Assembly (NCBI GenBank): GCA_020724105.1
Contig: DYHP01000008.1
Location: 1-24,493 of the forward strand
Length of the DNA: 24,493 bases
Direction of reading: 5' to 3'
DNA from: Candidatus Methylomirabilis sp.
GTDB taxonomy: Bacteria; Patescibacteriota; Patescibacteriia; DYHP01
Notes under the pieces: model-generated
The model's input: the letters and a program-made list of their open reading frames with translations, nothing else
Database searches by the model: none
What the model was told of the DNA's origin: nothing
Shown: in pieces, positions 13,880 through 20,534 of the stretch
Layout of the letters: every line of letters starts with the position of its first letter
How positions within the stretch are numbered: position 1 is the stretch's first letter
Made by a program: the position numbers and the translations under genes

Positions 13880-15046
13880 ATGATTTTCCGGAAACGGATA
13901 TAAAACACCGCGCAGGGCCAAGCCAATCACCGTGCTTGCGCCAAACGCAGTTTGGTTGAATTCTTCGTCTTTGGACTGAATGTTCCAAAGTTCAAGCGGC
14001 GTTCCTCTTTTAACTTTGATTTTTAAATTTTTAGCCAGGCAGGAATCAATTTTCGAGGCATTGGCGCAACCGCCTGACAGAGTTATCGGTTGTCTTTTTC
14101 TGCCCACAATCAAGCCGGGGTATGTTTGCAGGGTTTTAAAAATTTTTTTACAGATGTCTTTTATGTAAGAACTGACGACGGGCATTGTTTTATTGTCGCA
14201 TTGTTTCGGGTCAAACCCGCAGAATTTTTTTATTTTTTCAGCTTCCTCGAAATTGATTTTGAGTTTTTCAGCTATAATTTCCGTCAGTCGGTTGCCCGAC
14301 AGCGGCAAACTGATGGAGACGGCGGGAACCGCGTTGTCGGCGATTATTAAACTTGTTTGGGTGGCGCCCAAATCAATGATGACTTGTCTCCCTTCGGGAA
14401 ATGTTTCGCGGGGATATTTTGAGGCTTCGTCTTTTACCTCCACACCAAAAATTTTGGCGCGGAAGTTTATTTTGCCGTCGCCGAACAGCGCCCGGCACAA
14501 AGCAACGGCTTCAATCTCAAACGCTATAGGCAAAAGATTTATTTTTTTGAAAATTTTAAGAAAATTGTCGACGATTGTTTTAGGCGCGGCGGCCAAAAAT
14601 ATTTTGTAAGTTTTATCGAAGTTTGACTTCTTGACCTCCTCATCGCTGGCGATTATTTGCCAGTCAAGATAAATTTCCTCCGGCGCCAGCGGCAAGATTG
14701 TCGGAAGAATTTCCGTAATTTTCGCGGGAATTTCTTTTCTGTTTTTCGCGGTGAGATTAATCGTTTTTAAAAACGTTTTTGTTTCCGGCAAGGAAACAAC
14801 GGTGGCGCGGGAGGGGAGGCGGCCGGCGGATTCGAGCAACGAAACAAGACGGTTCTCAAACTGAATTTCGTCTTTAATTTCGCCTTTGTCAACAACGCCT
14901 TCGGGGAGTTTAATTTCGGCGTAATTTTTGACGATAAATTTTTGCTTGCTTAAGAAAGTTTTTTTAAATTCCAATCTCAAAAGTTTCATTGAGCGGTCGC
15001 CAATGTCAAGCCCGAAACCGTTTTGGATATCATTTAAGATGAGCAT
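13877..15046 (-). CDS. pilM: PilM-like actin-fold ATPase of the type IV pilus
   Basis: The protein has 389 residues. Actin/FtsA-type nucleotide motifs are visible: GFGLDIGDRSMKLLRL (about 10-25, phosphate 1), VIIDLGATQTSLIIAD (222-237, phosphate 2) and ITLSGGCANASKID (321-334, adenosine). PilM binds ATP in the cytoplasm and captures the PilN N-terminus, forming a ring around the PilB-PilC motor. Helical segments between the motifs match the usual PilM subdomains, and the length is slightly above the usual 350 or so. It is flanked on both sides by phased repeat blocks (C upstream, B downstream). The start follows TGGCTTCTA and has no Shine-Dalgarno. Confidence 0.88.
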   Translation of the reverse strand: MLILNDIQNGFGLDIGDRSMKLLRLEFKKTFLSKQKFIVKNYAEIKLPEGVVDKGEIKDEIQFENRLVSLLESAGRLPSRATVVSLPETKTFLKTINLTAKNRKEIPAKITEILPTILPLAPEEIYLDWQIIASDEEVKKSNFDKTYKIFLAAAPKTIVDNFLKIFKKINLLPIAFEIEAVALCRALFGDGKINFRAKIFGVEVKDEASKYPRETFPEGRQVIIDLGATQTSLIIADNAVPAVSISLPLSGNRLTEIIAEKLKINFEEAEKIKKFCGFDPKQCDNKTMPVVSSYIKDICKKIFKTLQTYPGLIVGRKRQPITLSGGCANASKIDSCLAKNLKIKVKRGTPLELWNIQSKDEEFNQTAFGASTVIGLALRGVLYPFPENH

Positions 15047-15135
15047 GTTTAGAAGCCATCAGACGCCATCACAACGCCATTGTGCGCCAGATTTTATGGC
15101 GGTCACTTGGCGTTAGTGATAGCGTAAATTGGCGG
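15047..15135. repeat. Phased CGCCA repeat block C
   Basis: AGCCA, CGCCA, CGCCA and CGCCA start at 15054, 15064, 15075 and 15085. Inverted partners TGGCG, TGGCG, TAGCG and TGGCG start at 15097, 15108, 15120 and 15130. The block fills the gap between the pseudopilin stop and the pilM start. It shares 19 bases with block B (inverted) and 16 with block A (15119-15134). Confidence 0.85.
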
Positions 15136-15699
15136 TTATTTATTTTTTAACTTAACGACAGTGGACAACGTGGATGTTTTCGTTGAATCGTAAGCCGATT
15201 TTGCAGTTTCTAAAAATATTTCAATCGTAGTTATTTCGGTGCTGGTACTACTATTATACCTGAAATTTAAAGCCTTAGCCAGATTGGAAAAAATTATCTG
15301 GCCTTGGGGGCGGGAACTCTGCGGCGCTTTCGCGAAATCGGCGATTAAAATTGAAGTTGAAGGAATGGCAAAGGCGACATAATCAAAACTCGCGGGGATG
15401 ATTTCTCCCGCTTCTGTAACCGCTGGCATTCTGAGCGCCAAAACGTTTTCACCGGTTTGATACAAAGTTTCGTTGATGGACCAGGACGACAGCACCGAAT
15501 TTGATTCTTCAATCAACTCGGAAATTTTTTGGAGCGCGATGCCGGCCTGGGATTTTGTTTCAAAAGCAGCGAGATTCGTTTGCGAAAGTTTCCACAAGGT
15601 CGCGAAGGACGTTGCGACAATCAGAAAAATTATAACCGAAATGGAGATTACGATCAGCGACTCGATGAGAGTAAAACCCCTAATATGCATAATACGCAT
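15136..15699 (-). CDS. Type IV pseudopilin with FTLIE processing site
   Basis: The protein has 187 residues. The class III signal RG|FTLIESLIVISISVIIFLIVATSF gives cleavage after Gly8 and a Glu at mature position 5. The start at 15699 is followed by a second ATG three codons on (15690). The mature N-terminal helix continues into QTNLAAFETKSQAGIALQKISELIEESNSV, and a beta-rich C-terminal domain follows (VLALRMPAV, FDYVAFAIPST, LNFRYNSSTSTEITTIEIFLETA). This fits a minor pilin or GspJ/PilW-type pseudopilin that primes or caps the filament. It lies 165 bases after the larger pilin-like gene. PilD, needed for cleavage, is not in this window. Confidence 0.8.
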   Translation of the reverse strand: MRIMHIRGFTLIESLIVISISVIIFLIVATSFATLWKLSQTNLAAFETKSQAGIALQKISELIEESNSVLSSWSINETLYQTGENVLALRMPAVTEAGEIIPASFDYVAFAIPSTSILIADFAKAPQSSRPQGQIIFSNLAKALNFRYNSSTSTEITTIEIFLETAKSAYDSTKTSTLSTVVKLKNK

Positions 15700-15864
15700 A
15701 AAGTTTCAAAATCAAAAACCAAAAACCAAATATCAAAAACAAATACGCAAAAATATAAAAACTATTTTAATTCCTTCATCCCTTAATTAGAGCAATTAGA
15801 ATAATTAGAATAATTTTTGCGTTTTTATGTTTTTGTTTTTAATTTTTGGTTTTTAATTTTTGAC
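15700..15864. repeat. Low-complexity AT-rich spacer with mirrored halves
   Basis: The left half (about 15700-15770) is built of AAAAACCAAA and AAAAACAAAT units, and the right half (about 15812-15862) of TTTTTGCGTTTTTATG and TTTTTGGTTTTTAATT units. The halves are roughly complementary (CGCAAAAATATAAAAAC against TTTTTGCGTTTTTATGTTTTTG), so a long imperfect hairpin is possible. It separates the two pilin genes. Confidence 0.6.
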
Positions 15865-16845
15865 TTAGTAAGAAGTAATCAGTGTCTGCGTTTGCAAAGT
15901 TCTTTGTCCAAAAGCAGTTACCCATTTGATTGTTACAATTATTTTTTTGAGGTTGTCGGAGAGGTCGTTTATCGTAAGCAATCCTTGCGCCGACGGCAAA
16001 TCGTATAAACTTTGCCTTTTCCAGGTTGGTGGCAGGGAGGGGGAAGCGGCATTGTCGAAATCCCAGTTAAAAGCAAGCCCCGAGATTGCTTGGGCGTTGT
16101 CTATTGACGGAAATAATTCATTGTCCGTAACCAAAATTCCAAGATCTCCTTTTTCAAAACTCGCATCCGTTGTAGTATTTAAACGAAAATCGTCCAAGTA
16201 CAAATCAATGTTCGAGGAAGCGAATGACGCCTTGAGTTTATAAAATGTCGTGGTTGAAAAAATCCTTGTTTCCTGCCAAAGCGTTGTTGGCGCGCCGTTG
16301 GAAACTTTTTCAAATTTAATTTTTTCGTCGTTAAAAACGTATCGGTAATAAGAAAAATTGTCTTGGCTTCTGAAAAATAAGCCGGCGAAAGAATTGGCGG
16401 CCGCCCCGTTGAGTTTAATTTTTGCTTCAAAACTGCCGTCAGAAACATTGCTTGACGGCGCGGCAATAAGCGCGGTTGCGTCACCGATTTTTTCGTGGTG
16501 GCGCGACAATTGGAGAACGTTCGGCGCGGAAGGCGCGTCGTCCGCAACGGCGGTTTTCCATGCCCCTAAATTAAAAGTAATGCCGGTCAAGTCGCCGTTT
16601 GTTCTCGCCGCAAGCGAGGAAAACGGCAGCGAGCTCATCTTGTCCATCGAGGCGTTGGCGACATACGACGCGGCGAGCATAAATCTGTTTTCCTGAAAAT
16701 TTTTCAGCGCGTAAGTTACAGAGGCGATTACGGAAAAAAATAAAACGATCATCCCGATGACGACCATGACTTCTATAAGACCAAGTCCGCGCTGTGACCC
16801 GCGACTTAAATCAAATTTTGAAAATTTTATCTTAATCCGTCGCAT
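15865..16845 (-). CDS. Large pilin-like protein with concanavalin A-like (LamG/DUF1080-type) domain
   Basis: From the ATG at 16845 the protein has 326 residues (the frame is also open to a TTG at 16863). The prepilin signal RG|LGLIEVMVVIGMIVLFFSVIAS has Leu in place of the usual Phe at mature position 1 and Glu at position 5. Residues about 105-255 read as a jelly-roll lectin-like domain: NVSDGSFEAKIKL, SFAGLFFRSQDNFSYYRYVF, KIKFEKVSNG, FYKLKASFASSNIDLYLDDF and FEKGDLGILVTD, the strand order of the DUF1080/LamG fold. The C-terminal part ends ITVKW-like (IIVTIKWVTAFGQRTLQTQTLI), as in GspI/PilV-type pseudopilins. I infer a minor pilin or tip adhesin carrying a carbohydrate-binding-type fold. 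It follows pilC after a very stable hairpin. The fold is read by eye, with no structure to confirm it. Confidence 0.75.
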   Translation of the reverse strand: MRRIKIKFSKFDLSRGSQRGLGLIEVMVVIGMIVLFFSVIASVTYALKNFQENRFMLAASYVANASMDKMSSLPFSSLAARTNGDLTGITFNLGAWKTAVADDAPSAPNVLQLSRHHEKIGDATALIAAPSSNVSDGSFEAKIKLNGAAANSFAGLFFRSQDNFSYYRYVFNDEKIKFEKVSNGAPTTLWQETRIFSTTTFYKLKASFASSNIDLYLDDFRLNTTTDASFEKGDLGILVTDNELFPSIDNAQAISGLAFNWDFDNAASPSLPPTWKRQSLYDLPSAQGLLTINDLSDNLKKIIVTIKWVTAFGQRTLQTQTLITSY

Positions 16846-16911
16846 TTTTAATTCGAAATTCAAATATCGAAATTTGAAACAGTTTTGAACATTTGGATTT
16901 TGACCCTCTAA

Positions 16912-16949
16912 CTCCCCCTGTTCCCCGACAAGTCGGGGAACAGGGGGAG
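16912..16949 (-). other. 18-bp perfect stem between pilC and the pilin genes
   Basis: Positions 16912-16929 (CTCCCCCTGTTCCCCGAC) and 16932-16949 are perfect complements around AA. No T-run follows on the transcribed minus strand, so it is not a canonical terminator. A processing or mRNA-stabilising stem separating motor genes from pilin genes is plausible. TTCGGATTTCGGATTTCG repeats lie next to it (about 16967-16991). Confidence 0.8.
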
Positions 16950-16994
16950 AATGTGGGGGTTTATTTCGGATTTCGGATTTCGCGCTTCGGATTT

Positions 16995-18062
16995 TTAAAT
17001 TTGCTGAGTGATCGTGTACATCGGCATCATTACCGCGATGGCGATGCCGCCGATGACCACGCCCAAAAATAAAAGAAGCAAGGGTTCTATTATTGACGAC
17101 ATTGATTTAGTAGCGTTGTCTATGTCTTCTTCGTAAAAATTCGCCAATTCTTTAAGCAAAGTATCCACACTGCCCGATTTTTCGCCGACAGAAATCATTT
17201 GCGTGACAATGGGAGGAAAAAGTTTCGGGTATCTTCCGATAACTTCGGCAATCCCGAGCCCCTTTTTTAATTCCTCCGCCGTTTCAAGCGCCGCCTTTTT
17301 GTAATAAATATTTGACAGCGTGTCGGCCGTGATTTCCAAACTTTGCACGACTGGTATGTCCGTTCTTAAAAGCGAAGAAAAGGTGCGGGAGAACCTTGCC
17401 AAATTGATTTTTTGCGCCAATTGACCGATGGCGGGGAAATTTAAAAATAATTTATGGAATATTTTTTGGCCAAGTTTCGTTTTATAAAAACCGATAAAGC
17501 CCGCCGCGAACACAATAACCAAAAGCAACGTTATGACGCCGTGAGTGTTGATGAAATTAACCGTTTTAATCAAAATTCTGGTCGGCAAGGGGAGTTCGGC
17601 TCCGAACCCTTCAAAAATGCTCATCATTCTCGGCAAAACGTAAACCATCAGGATTGCGACAATGGCGACAGTGGCAACCATTATCACCACGGGGTAGGCG
17701 AGAGCAGATTTGATGCGCGAACGTAGCGTGTGCTCTTTTCGCATTTGCATTGCCAGTTCCTCGAAGTTGGCGTCAAGCGTTCCCGAGACCTCGCCGGCGG
17801 AGACCATGCTCACAAATGTTTTGGAGAATATGTCGGGATGTTTTGCGAGATTGTTGGTGAGAGTCTGTCCGCCCTCAATGTTCGCCTTCATTTCGAGAAT
17901 GATTTTTTTAAATCGTTTGTTCGTTGTTTGGTCTCCCAAGGTTTTGAGCGCGTCGGCAATCGGAATTCCGGAGTGCACCATCACGCGCAGGTTTTCAACA
18001 AAAAAAACTTTGGTTGAAAAGGAAACGGGATATAGTTTCCATAAAAGTTTTTTTATATTCAT
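16995..18062 (-). CDS. pilC: PilC/GspF-type inner-membrane platform protein
   Basis: From the ATG at 18062 the protein has 355 residues. Two GspF domains are visible. The first (about 15-140) has FFVENLRVMVHSGIPIADAL, FVSMVSAGEVSGTLD and RIKSALAYPVVIM. The second (about 220-350) has FSRTFSSLLRTDIPVVQSLEITAD, VTQMISVGEKSGSVD and SMSSIIEPLLLLFLGVVIGGIAIAVMMPMY. Helices follow each domain, with one more between. PilC sits in the membrane above the PilB hexamer and transmits rotation for pilin addition. The frame is open to 18098, but those 12 codons coincide with a hairpin (18075-18098), so the shorter start is better. It is 83 bases downstream of pilB. Confidence 0.9.
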   Translation of the reverse strand: MNIKKLLWKLYPVSFSTKVFFVENLRVMVHSGIPIADALKTLGDQTTNKRFKKIILEMKANIEGGQTLTNNLAKHPDIFSKTFVSMVSAGEVSGTLDANFEELAMQMRKEHTLRSRIKSALAYPVVIMVATVAIVAILMVYVLPRMMSIFEGFGAELPLPTRILIKTVNFINTHGVITLLLVIVFAAGFIGFYKTKLGQKIFHKLFLNFPAIGQLAQKINLARFSRTFSSLLRTDIPVVQSLEITADTLSNIYYKKAALETAEELKKGLGIAEVIGRYPKLFPPIVTQMISVGEKSGSVDTLLKELANFYEEDIDNATKSMSSIIEPLLLLFLGVVIGGIAIAVMMPMYTITQQI

Positions 18063-18065
18063 AAA

Positions 18066-18098
18066 TTTCTGGGGATGCTGGGCATCTTTGCCCAGCAT
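18066..18098 (-). repeat. Hairpin and leader motif before pilC, shared with 20028-20048
   Basis: ATGCTGGGC (18075-18083) pairs with GCCCAGCAT (18090-18098), loop ATCTTT. In transcript sense the 3' part, GATGCCCAGCATCCCCAG plus AAA (18086 to 18066), ends 3 bases before the pilC ATG. The same 21 bases occur at 20028-20048, before the ATG of the divergent gene at 20064. Confidence 0.8.
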
Positions 18099-18145
18099 TG
18101 GAATTTCAGGAATTGTTTAGGTTAATTTAATTAGACATTCTCATC

Positions 18146-19888
18146 TTACTCTCTCGTCACCCTTATCACTTCCTCTATTGACGTTATTCCTTTTATCGCT
18201 TTGTAAAATCCGTCTTCCGCCAAAGTTATCATATCTTGTTTTTCGGCGGCTTCATGAAGTTTGTCGGTTGTCGCCTGGCCGTGAATCAGATTGCTGACTT
18301 CGGGCGTTACTTCCAAAACCTCAAATAGACCGAGTCTGCCCTTATAACCCTCGTTGCCGCAATTTCGGCATCCTTCCCCTTTGTAAAAAGTCAGATTTTT
18401 GAGAGTGTCGACGGCTTTGATTAAACCGAGTTTTTTGAGATGCTTGAAAATTTTTTCAACATTGAACAATCTTTCGAGTTCCCCGATTTGCTCGCTCGCA
18501 AGTTTATACGGTTTGCTGCAATTTTTACAAACCTTTCTCACCAAACGTTGCGCTACAATCATATTGCAGGTGTAGGCGACCAAAAACGAGGGAATACCCA
18601 TATCGATAAGGCGGGGGAGCGAGGTGACGGCGTCGTTGGTGTGCAGAGTTGAAAGAACCAAATGTCCGGTCATAGCGGCGTTAATGGCGATGTCAGCCGT
18701 CTCGTTGTCGCGGATTTCGCCGACCATAATAATGTTCGGGTCTTGGCGCAAAAGAGCGCGCAGCCCCGTGGCAAAAGTGAAACCGATTTTCGGGATTACC
18801 TGGCTTTGGTTTATGCCGGGCATTTTGTATTCAATGGGGTCTTCAACAGTTGAAATGTTAACCTTTGGCGTGTTTAAAATACCCATTATCGCGTAAAGTG
18901 TGGTGGTTTTGCCCGAACCGGTCGGACCTGTGATAAGCTGGATGCCATGGGGTCTTTTGATGTTTTTTTTGACAATTTCAAGAGGTTTTGGCAAAAAACC
19001 CAGGGCCTCAAGAGTAATCGGCTTTGTGGTTTCGGGCAACAAGCGCAAAACGATTTTTTCGCCGTCAAAAGTGGGCAAAATGGACACGCGGATTGAATAA
19101 TGGTATTCTTTGGCGCTGATTTTGAATCTGCCGTCTTGAGGAAGCCGATGCTCGTCTAATTTCAAGTTTGAAAGAATTTTAATGCGCGCCACAATGCCGG
19201 CGTGGACGGTTTTCGGCAAATTCATCACATTCCTCAATATGCCGTCAACGCGGTATCTGATGTTCACTTCCTGTTCGGACGGCTCCACGTGGATATCGGA
19301 GGCGTTTTCGTAAATCGCGTGCTCCAGAATGCTGTCAACAATTCTGACGACTGGCAAGTCCTCAGCGAGTTTTTTAAGTTTTTCGGAATCTTCTTCGGTT
19401 TTTTCTTCCGCGCCGCCGGTCAACGCCGAAATCGATTCAATTTCGGCTTTGAGCGTGGAGCGATATTGTTTTAGGATATTTTCAAGTCCGGTGGGGGAAG
19501 TTAGATAGATTTTGGCGGGAAGCCCGGATTTCCGCTCTATAAATTCAAATATTTGCAGATTTGTCGGGTCAAGCGTCGCCAATTTCAACTCGTCAACGGT
19601 TTTATCGACCGGCGCGGTAAGATAAGTGGCAGCAATACCCGGCGGGACAATGTATAGAATGTCCTTTCTTACGATTTGATTTTTCAAATCGTTATAAGGA
19701 AGTTTAAAATAGTCGGCAATTGCCTCAAAAAGCGCGTCTTCGCTCAGCAGTTTTGAATCAAGGAGGTAGTTTTCAAGCGGCATTTTTTTCTTTTTCGCCT
19801 CAAAGCCCCATTTTCTCGCGGTTTTACTGTCCGCGAGTTTCCCCTCCTTTATCGCTTTTTTGATGATTTCGTCTTTAAAATAAGACAT
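18146..19888 (-). CDS. pilB: PilB/GspE-type type IV pilus assembly ATPase
   Basis: The protein has 580 residues. An N-terminal MshEN-type domain (about 1-150) precedes the motor. Hallmarks are Walker A GPTGSGKT (321-328), the Asp box STVEDPIEY (346-354), Walker B IIMVGEIRD (386-394) and the His box GHLVLSTLHTNDA (408-420). The tetracysteine zinc site of assembly ATPases is present as CKNC (454-457) and CRNC (507-510). The zinc motif and MshEN domain distinguish PilB from the retraction ATPase PilT. It hydrolyses ATP in the cytoplasm to drive pilin polymerisation through PilC. It is the first gene of the leftward pilus operon, 22 bases from the predicted transcription start. The only Shine-Dalgarno-like element is a GGGGGG stretch. 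Confidence 0.95.
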   Translation of the reverse strand: MSYFKDEIIKKAIKEGKLADSKTARKWGFEAKKKKMPLENYLLDSKLLSEDALFEAIADYFKLPYNDLKNQIVRKDILYIVPPGIAATYLTAPVDKTVDELKLATLDPTNLQIFEFIERKSGLPAKIYLTSPTGLENILKQYRSTLKAEIESISALTGGAEEKTEEDSEKLKKLAEDLPVVRIVDSILEHAIYENASDIHVEPSEQEVNIRYRVDGILRNVMNLPKTVHAGIVARIKILSNLKLDEHRLPQDGRFKISAKEYHYSIRVSILPTFDGEKIVLRLLPETTKPITLEALGFLPKPLEIVKKNIKRPHGIQLITGPTGSGKTTTLYAIMGILNTPKVNISTVEDPIEYKMPGINQSQVIPKIGFTFATGLRALLRQDPNIIMVGEIRDNETADIAINAAMTGHLVLSTLHTNDAVTSLPRLIDMGIPSFLVAYTCNMIVAQRLVRKVCKNCSKPYKLASEQIGELERLFNVEKIFKHLKKLGLIKAVDTLKNLTFYKGEGCRNCGNEGYKGRLGLFEVLEVTPEVSNLIHGQATTDKLHEAAEKQDMITLAEDGFYKAIKGITSIEEVIRVTRE

Positions 19889-19917
19889 ACATATAATCCC
19901 CCCTAATCGGTGTAGAA

Positions 19918-19946
19918 ATTATATCAATTTCCGAAGTTTCAATCAA
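19918..19946 (-). promoter_or_regulatory. Pilus operon promoter
   Basis: On the minus strand TTGATT (19946-19941) and TATAAT (19923-19918) are 17 bp apart, with an extended TG one base before the -10. Initiation would fall near 19911. Its -35 abuts the -35 of the divergent promoter at 19947. Confidence 0.8.
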
Positions 19947-19975
19947 TTGACTGGTGGATAACTTTTTGGTATATT
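19947..19975 (+). promoter_or_regulatory. Divergent promoter for the 20064 gene and probably mraY
   Basis: TTGACT (19947-19952) and TATATT (19970-19975) are 17 bp apart. The -35 begins at the base next to the end of the pilus operon -35, so the two promoters are strictly back to back. The leader runs about 80 bases and includes the repeat at 20028-20048. Confidence 0.75.
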
Positions 19976-20027
19976 ATTATAAACAAATACATTTACATTT
20001 TTGTGAGAATGCCCATCATGCAATGAG

Positions 20028-20048
20028 GATGCCCAGCATCCCCAGAAA
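20028..20048 (+). repeat. Copy of the pilC leader motif
   Basis: The 21 bases starting GATGCCCAGCATCCCCAG are identical to the pilC leader copy (minus strand 18086-18066). Nearby degenerate copies (GAATGCCCATCATGC at 20008 and GCATCCCCGGAAAT at 20050) suggest local reduplication just before the ATG at 20064. Confidence 0.75.
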
Positions 20049-20063
20049 AGCATCCCCGGAAAT

Positions 20064-20429
20064 ATGTTTTTAAAATTTTTATGGCTTGACCGGCCGAGCA
20101 AAGTTACGATTTTTTTGTCCGCGATTTTGGTTTTAATTTCGTTTATTTTGATTACTTACATCCTCGTCGCGCTCCACGGGCAAAAGGATGAGATTTCTTA
20201 CGTTGTTTTGCATTCGTCGGTTTATTTCGGCATTGACAGCATCGGTCCATTGTGGCAGTTGTTTGTTCTTCCGTTCTTCGGTTTCTCAGTTTTTTTGTTA
20301 AACTTGTTTATTGCCGACCGTCTATGGAAACTCTCTCTTTTTTACAGCCGCTTGGTTTTAATGTCCACCGCGTTTATTGAGGTATTTGTTTTATTGGGAT
20401 GCGTGTCGTTGTTAAAATGGAATGTGTAG
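20064..20429 (+). CDS. Three-helix membrane protein upstream of mraY
   Basis: The protein has 121 residues and three predicted helices: VTIFLSAILVLISFILITYILVAL (14-37), GPLWQLFVLPFFGFSVFLLNLFIA (about 61-84) and LVLMSTAFIEVFVLLGCVSLL (about 97-117). Between the first two is the soluble segment HGQKDEISYVVLHSSVYFGIDSI. The VLHSSVYFGID...LPFFG pattern resembles a small membrane protein I recall from CPR genomes, with no known function. Its promoter is back to back with that of pilB, and it lies 105 bases upstream of mraY, possibly on one transcript. Confidence 0.7.
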   Translation: MFLKFLWLDRPSKVTIFLSAILVLISFILITYILVALHGQKDEISYVVLHSSVYFGIDSIGPLWQLFVLPFFGFSVFLLNLFIADRLWKLSLFYSRLVLMSTAFIEVFVLLGCVSLLKWNV

Positions 20430-20445
20430 GGTTTAAATTATCCTA

Positions 20446-20533
20446 ATGTACGAATTATTTTTTTCCGAATCAACGAATTTGTAGATTTGTAGATTTGGAG
20501 ATTCGTCCGTAATTTGTAGATTCGGATAATTTC
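20446..20533. repeat. Imperfect hairpin built from TTTGTAGA repeats
   Basis: The segment has TTTGTAGATTTGTAGATTTGGAGATT units. CCGAATC (20465-20471) and ACGAAT (20473-20478) on the left face ATTCGT (about 20502-20507) and GATTCGG (about 20519-20525) on the right, giving a long imperfect hairpin between the small membrane gene and mraY. Confidence 0.6.
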
Positions 20534-20534
20534 T

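Noticed and set aside
13847..15079. pilM as a mobile cassette bounded by 19-bp inverted repeats
   Set aside because: pilM is in its normal operon place between pilin and pilN genes, and the same repeat family occurs at 9233; no transposase or target duplication is seen.
13787..15135. Phased boxes read as a CRISPR array
   Set aside because: Units are only 10-12 bases apart, inverted in the second half, with no 25-40 base spacers and no cas genes.
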